From: Neurospora crassa OR74A
Taxonomy: Eukaryota; Ascomycota; Sordariomycetes; Sordariales; Sordariaceae
NCBI RefSeq assembly: GCF_000182925.2
Contig: NC_026501.1
Span: forward strand, 8,163,917-8,227,916
Reading direction: 5' to 3'
Length of the DNA: 64,000 nt
The position numbers and the translations under genes were made by a program. Within the stretch, counting starts at the first letter, position 1. Every line of letters starts with the position of its first letter. The notes below the pieces were generated by a model. The model was given only the letters and a program-made list of their open reading frames with translations. It had not been told where the DNA came from and made no database searches. Below, piece after piece: positions 59,101 to 64,000 of the stretch.

Positions 59101-62100
59101 GCCTCAGTCTCGTGGGTTGATTCGTTCCTTCCTCCCGGTTCGTTTTGTAAGACAGGGCCACAAAGGGACGGAACAGACGAAGGAACTGAGCCACTCGCAC
59201 ACACAGGTGCACATAGATAGCCATGAATGAGGCAGGAAGAAAGGAAGGAAGGAAGGCAGGAAGAGGGTAGAAAGTACCTCTACTGATCGAAACCACCAGG
59301 CGAGTGAGGCGATTGGGCAGCAATGGGACTTGATTGGTTGGGAATGTCTCCCGTTCTTCCCAAACCTCATCATGTTTGTTATTATAGGCATTGTCCCATT
59401 GTCTCGTTGTCACGGCGCGGGCCTCGGTTTTCGGTCGTCAACACGGTCAGGTCAGGTATATCCAACCCCCCCTTTGACTTTGCCGTTTGTCTCGTTAGAT
59501 GAGGTCGGCGACGCGGTCCCCATGTTTCATTCATCAGCAACTAGATTCCTGGACGTCTTCCACCATCTTGGTAAGCGAATTGCAGTGATCATCCCAGCTC
59601 GAGGAACCAACATGGGACCTCCGATCCGACACCATCTCGCGCTGAAGCCCAAAGCTGGAGGAGTGCTGGTCAAACTCAACCGAGGCAAGGAAGCAAGGAA
59701 GATTCATGGAAGGAATGGGGGAACAAGTTGTCTGAGACAATGCTGCAAACGCTGCATGTCTAATGACTACGATGATCTACCAAAGATTGTAGACGTTGTG
59801 TTCCCTCAATCTCAAACATACGTGCTGTTGTGTTACAGTGTGCCAGGTCTGCGGGTTTCCGTCACGGTATACCTATCTACCTGGCCTAACTCTGGAGAAG
59901 GCAAAAAAGGCCCGGAAAAATAAAGGAACATCGGACACAGGGAAGCTCCGGTGTCAGTAATCGACCATCGGTTAAGCACACAGACACGCGCGCGGGAGAG
60001 CTTGAAGGGGAAGCATTGTCTCCCAATATTTGCCCGTTTAATATCGAGCTTCTTTCCAATCACACGGAGTGACAACTGACCAAAAAGTATCACTCGGTGT
60101 CGTCGAACCGTTTGTTCAGCCTCTGAAGCCCGTATTCCTTTGCAAGCAATGCCCTCTCGCTGAAGGCACGCAAGGAACGATACAAGCCATCCACCATCAC
60201 AGGTTCTACATCATTCCGGTTTCCAGGGCCTTATTGTTTTGACGGCACGCACGCCTTGTGTACGAAGCATTGTCTAACGTCATGTCATACAGGGACCGTC
60301 CAGTATTGTGGCCCTTGGTCCATGGGGAGGTTGTTGTCGTACATCTATCTGCCTCGTATCCGGCTGAGTATACCTGCTCAATAGGGGCCTCAGGGTAGGT
60401 GTCCATCACACACCCACCATTGTGCCTTTGCCCATTACATCGTTCATCCACACGTACAAATATTAACGAACTGTTAGAAATTCGCTCTCACCCCGAGTAA
60501 GGGGAGTTGCAAAACCACGGCTACGCCCAACTGGCTGAAGGCAGTCAGTCATTTGCTTACTACTAGCTATAGTGATGGATATAGACTGCCGCCTTTGCCG
60601 CCGTACTGCCTCCCGCAGCTGCAAGATTAGCTCAGGCTCTACTTGCTGTGACGGTGAGCCCTAAGATATCATCGTTTACATCTTTAAGTGTTGGGGTACT
60701 ACGCCTGTCAGAACAAAGGAGAACAGAATACCTTCCCTTCTTCCTCCAGGACGACCAAGCTTAGCGCTTTGCTATCCACAGCAAGGGCACGGCAGTGATC
60801 GTACGGTGTGTTTCGGTGTCACCGAAGCACGGAGACATACGACTAGGAGCCGGCGTACTGCATACCGCAGAACCTAGCGGAGCCGCTGAGGCTTCACTCC
60901 CGTTATCTATCAAGGTAGATCCTTTTTTGAGTTTGAGAAGCTTGTCTGACAAGAAGAGCAGGTGGTACCGAGCAGGAAATGGATTTTTGCATGAACGCAA
61001 ACGCCATCGAAGGAAGGAATTGGAAGAAGTGGGACATTCCATCAGATGTTCTCCAATCTTGCTCTCGCAGGGTGTTGCCCTGAGGTAGTGCATGCTGAGA
61101 GGCGCCACTGGCGCCCGATGAGCGAGTGAAACCTAAACGTATGGTGGTAAATGGTGATGGCTAGACGATTCTTTCACGGAATACCGGGCTCTTTGCACCT
61201 CGAGCTCGGTCTGAAACCATTACCCAGATCGTATTGCCGACGCCTCAAGTACAACAATGGGCCATTTTAAGCGACCGCAGATGAGTGAATGCGTGATCAT
61301 AACATAGATGAGTGTGTCAAACAGAATGGGCAAGATGACCGTATTTACTACTTGGACGGGAGCGCATTTGAGAGTGTTCGGTCAGAAGATGTCGAGGCGT
61401 AAACTCAAAAGTATGTCGTCGTCTCTGAGATTGCGTATTCTGGCGCCCAGGGACCACGGGCGATAATAGACAAAAGGATCAGAAAAAGGGGCAAGTAAAC
61501 AACATGGGGGGAGGCCTGGGGTGCACACAACGAAGGCTCGGTTGGTCAAAGCTTTTGCCGATCAAGCGACCAACTCGAGCGAAGGTATCCCGACCCAGAG
61601 CCCTCTTTCTCTCACTCGCACGCAAAAGCTCCGTTACTTTTCGCCTACTGCACACTGCAATCAATCCCCGCGCAATGACAGAATCGATGCTTCCGCAGAC
61701 AACATTGTGGATTTATTTGCGGAAATAATCAACCACATATGCTAGCGTAAGAATCCTGCAGCGGCCCCTCAGCCCCACCTGCACGTAGTTTACGTTTTAC
61801 GGACGAAAAAAATAGACCCCTCCTCCGTTTTCTTGTCTACATCTCCGCGTCTCCTCTACACCTTTCCGTCCGCATTCTCCTCCGTTCACGTTAGTACCCC
61901 CCGACCTCCAGCGGAACCCGAACATCCACCTTTATTTGCATCACGGGTCGGGTCCGATGTATGTACCTACATACCGAACCGGAATCGTGTGTGGATATCG
62001 ATGGATATGTGCGGTGCGGGCGCGGTAACCTCGACCGGCCATGCCCCAACAGAGTCAGCAATAACAGACAAACAAGTAATCATCCACGACCCAGCCGTTT

Positions 62101-63344
62101 TGTCGTCCGATCGAAGCCGATCATATGAGTACATAGGTGTCGACACTCTGAACCGGAACCGATTCGATCACTGACCGAACCATATCACCAGTCACCACTG
62201 TAAGTACCAAACATGAAACGTCGGGCCGGCACCGGGCATCGCACCGGGCACCTCGGACCACACCACCGCTCTCACCACATGGCGGGGGGAATCGGGAGAC
62301 CGACCGACGCGACCCAGGATGACGGGTAAGGCAGTCGCATATCGCATCGGAAGTGATCGACCACCGAGCTCTCTCAGCGAACCTCCTCTTCAGCCTCTGT
62401 ACATACCCTGGGAAAAAAAAGAAAAAAAAAAAAAGCAAACCAGAATCTTACATATGCAAGGCAACATCAAGTCTTGGACGTTCTCTGAATCTTCACTGGC
62501 TCTTACCGGTTCAATCAGGACAGCAAAGCAACGGAACCAAAGACAGAAAGAGATTTCCTTGCAGTCGTTAGCGGACCTTGAAAAGTTCACACAAGTTCTT
62601 GCAACTTGCATATGCTGCCCGTTGGGTGGTGGGTAATTGGGTGGGTGAGTAGAGTGGGCTGAAAGGTTGAGAGTCGGAATGTGGGATGTTTTAGCGTACG
62701 CTAATATGTAGCCGGCTGCGTCGTGCACAGTATGAAGCGCACTCAGCGATCTAAGGGGCTGGCATATGCATGCACTGATGCAAATGCAGCTGCAAAAAAG
62801 AAAGAGAAAAAAAAAAAACTAAATCTGAAACGTCGTTTCAGATTTTGTCGCGACCTGAGTGGTTGTTGGGCGAGGAATAATGGAGCGCTGTCAGTGGCAG
62901 TGTGGAATGGGTGGATGATGTTTCAGAGTTTCGAGATGCGGATGCTACGTGATGTACAAAATCGCTTTTGAGAAAAAAATGAGGAGGCTGGGGATGGATC
63001 ATCATCATGGATCATATGGACCATGATGAATGGGGAATCAGATGTTTGAGGAAAGACGAAAATCAGAAAAGAAAGAAAAGATATGAGAAGTGATAGAATT
63101 ATTGATATGGTTATGGTTTCAACGGTGGTATCCGGAGATAAACAACGACGACGACTAACGGCGGCTCGGGCGGGCAATGGCAATGACAACGGTCAAATGG
63201 CAACGACAAGGCTATCAAAAGCCGACCGTACCAAAAACTAGTCTCTGAACAGACCCCATCTGCCTCCGTTCCCCCGCCCCACATAAAATGTGGGTCTCCT
63301 CGAACTTTGTGAGAGGAGGTCTGTGTCAATTTTGAGCATTTTGG
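56107..63344. other. 7.2 kb gene-poor interval downstream of the bZIP gene
   Basis: The first several hundred bases are T-rich and probably 3' UTR of the bZIP gene. A 255-codon frame there (56287-57054) has no domain and biased composition. Further right, only scattered frames up to about 200 codons occur. GGAACGCAA-type short tandem units appear near 58770-58800 and a GGAAG run near 59235-59260. No RNA gene was recognised. Confidence 0.5.
62821..62845. repeat. perfect 12-bp inverted repeat around one base
   Basis: AAATCTGAAACG (62821-62832), a central T, and its exact reverse complement (62834-62845) form a 25-bp near-palindrome, preceded by an A-rich run. It lies about 0.5 kb from the RIP-mutated block. 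Confidence 0.9.
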
Positions 63345-64000
63345 CCGTTAAGCGCTGTTGTTCCTATACAAACAAAACTCTACTCAAGTATATCACTCGT
63401 AGATATCTCTACAATTACAACCGATATTTGAACCTAATTTAATTATTAAGTTTAGTATTAGTCCTACTTTTAATTTTGTAACTTTTTTTTTTTTACTATA
63501 ATTAATATTTATTATTAGACAAAATCTAGGGCGTTCCTTCGTTAAGTATTATAATTACTATTCTAAAAAATAGGTATTATATTTTACTTATTCTTTATTG
63601 TATTAATTTAAAATTTAGTATTAAATATAACTTAATTTAATTCTACCTTCGATGAAGTTTTAAGGTTTATTCGATACTTTAAAACTTATTCTAACCTTAC
63701 TATTTCGCCTTCTTCCAGATTAATATTGTATAAATATATTACTATTATCGTTGAATATATATACCTAATAGAATATTTTAGACTTTAAATTCGTTTTATA
63801 TACGTTATTGTCCAATTTCTATTTAATCTAGTCTCTTAATTAATTATAAATTCTAGCCGCTGTAAACCTTGTCCGGAATAAGTTGAATATATCCGTTGTA
63901 TTATATACTATTTTAGCGATACTATCCTTATAGTAGTAATTAGTTTTAATAAGAGTATTGTACTTTAAATAGTATTAGTAATTTTACTAAACAAAATTAT
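63345..64000. mobile_element. AT-rich RIP-mutated repeat relic (runs off the window)
   Basis: Composition changes abruptly near 63345-63360 from about half GC to strongly AT-rich, continuing to the window end. In 63421-64000 I counted only four CpA and about a dozen TpG, while TpA is extremely frequent. This is the dinucleotide signature of repeat-induced point mutation acting on both strands of a duplicated sequence. All frames are riddled with stops. The original element, most likely a transposon, cannot be identified by eye. The block may mark a heterochromatic, DNA-methylated segment. Confidence 0.85.

Noticed and set aside
59330-59923. 197-codon plus-strand frame
   Set aside because: No recognisable motif, an overlapping minus-strand frame exists, and there are no splice or leader signals.
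60470-60710. Possible short transposon-like segment with a CCCC/GGGG hairpin and GC-rich words
   Set aside because: The hairpin is imperfect, no matching terminal repeats or target-site duplication could be found, and it lacks RIP signature.
60830-60930. ACATACGAC word resembling the start of a dispersed Neurospora 5S rRNA gene
   Set aside because: Only the first nine bases match. The following sequence lacks the internal control region and 3' half of 5S rRNA.

Overview
This window is nuclear DNA of a filamentous ascomycete, almost certainly a Sordariomycete and most likely Neurospora or a close relative. The genes carry short introns (mostly 50-80 nt) with GTNNGT donors and CTAAC/CTGAC-like branch sites. 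The tRNA gene is split by an intron. The last ~650 bp form an AT-rich, CpA-depleted block of the kind left by repeat-induced point mutation (RIP). The bZIP gene at the right matches the family of Neurospora ADA-1. Nothing bacterial, viral or CRISPR-like was seen.

Layout. 0.3-1.6 kb: an APH-fold phosphotransferase of the ACAD11 N-terminal type, convergent with a single-exon gene for anaphase-promoting complex subunit 2 (2.1-5.4 kb). 5.4-16.7 kb: an 11 kb gene-poor stretch leading to a four-exon C2H2-like zinc-finger regulator (17.0-18.3 kb). 18.3-29.5 kb: a second gene-poor stretch holding one tRNA-Ile(AAU). 29.5-41.7 kb: a compact housekeeping cluster of pkr1 (V-ATPase assembly), smd1 (spliceosome), mtq2 (eRF1 methyltransferase), a small unrecognised Cys/His ORF, yvc1 (vacuolar TRP-type channel), and the head-to-head pair atp4 (mitochondrial ATP synthase b subunit) and noc4 (ribosome biogenesis). 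41.7-53.2 kb: a third gene-poor stretch with a run of overlapping minus-strand reading frames, one of them Cys/His-rich and possibly a real orphan gene. 53.2-56.1 kb: a long 5' leader and the bZIP regulator (ada-1-like). 56.1-63.3 kb: gene-poor. 63.35-64.0 kb: RIP-mutated repeat relic.

The genes are not an operon or a biosynthetic cluster. The pattern is constitutive cell-biology genes packed with 0.3-1.6 kb spacers, against two predicted transcription factors with about 11-12 kb of non-coding DNA upstream. Exon structures were worked out by hand from reading frame, splice-site consensus and family alignment memory. No database search was possible. I did not find a clearly new multi-gene system. 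The best leads are a conserved-looking hydrophobic segment inside the bZIP protein, the atypical zinc ligands of the C2H2 protein, and two orphan ORFs with Cys-Gly-His motifs.
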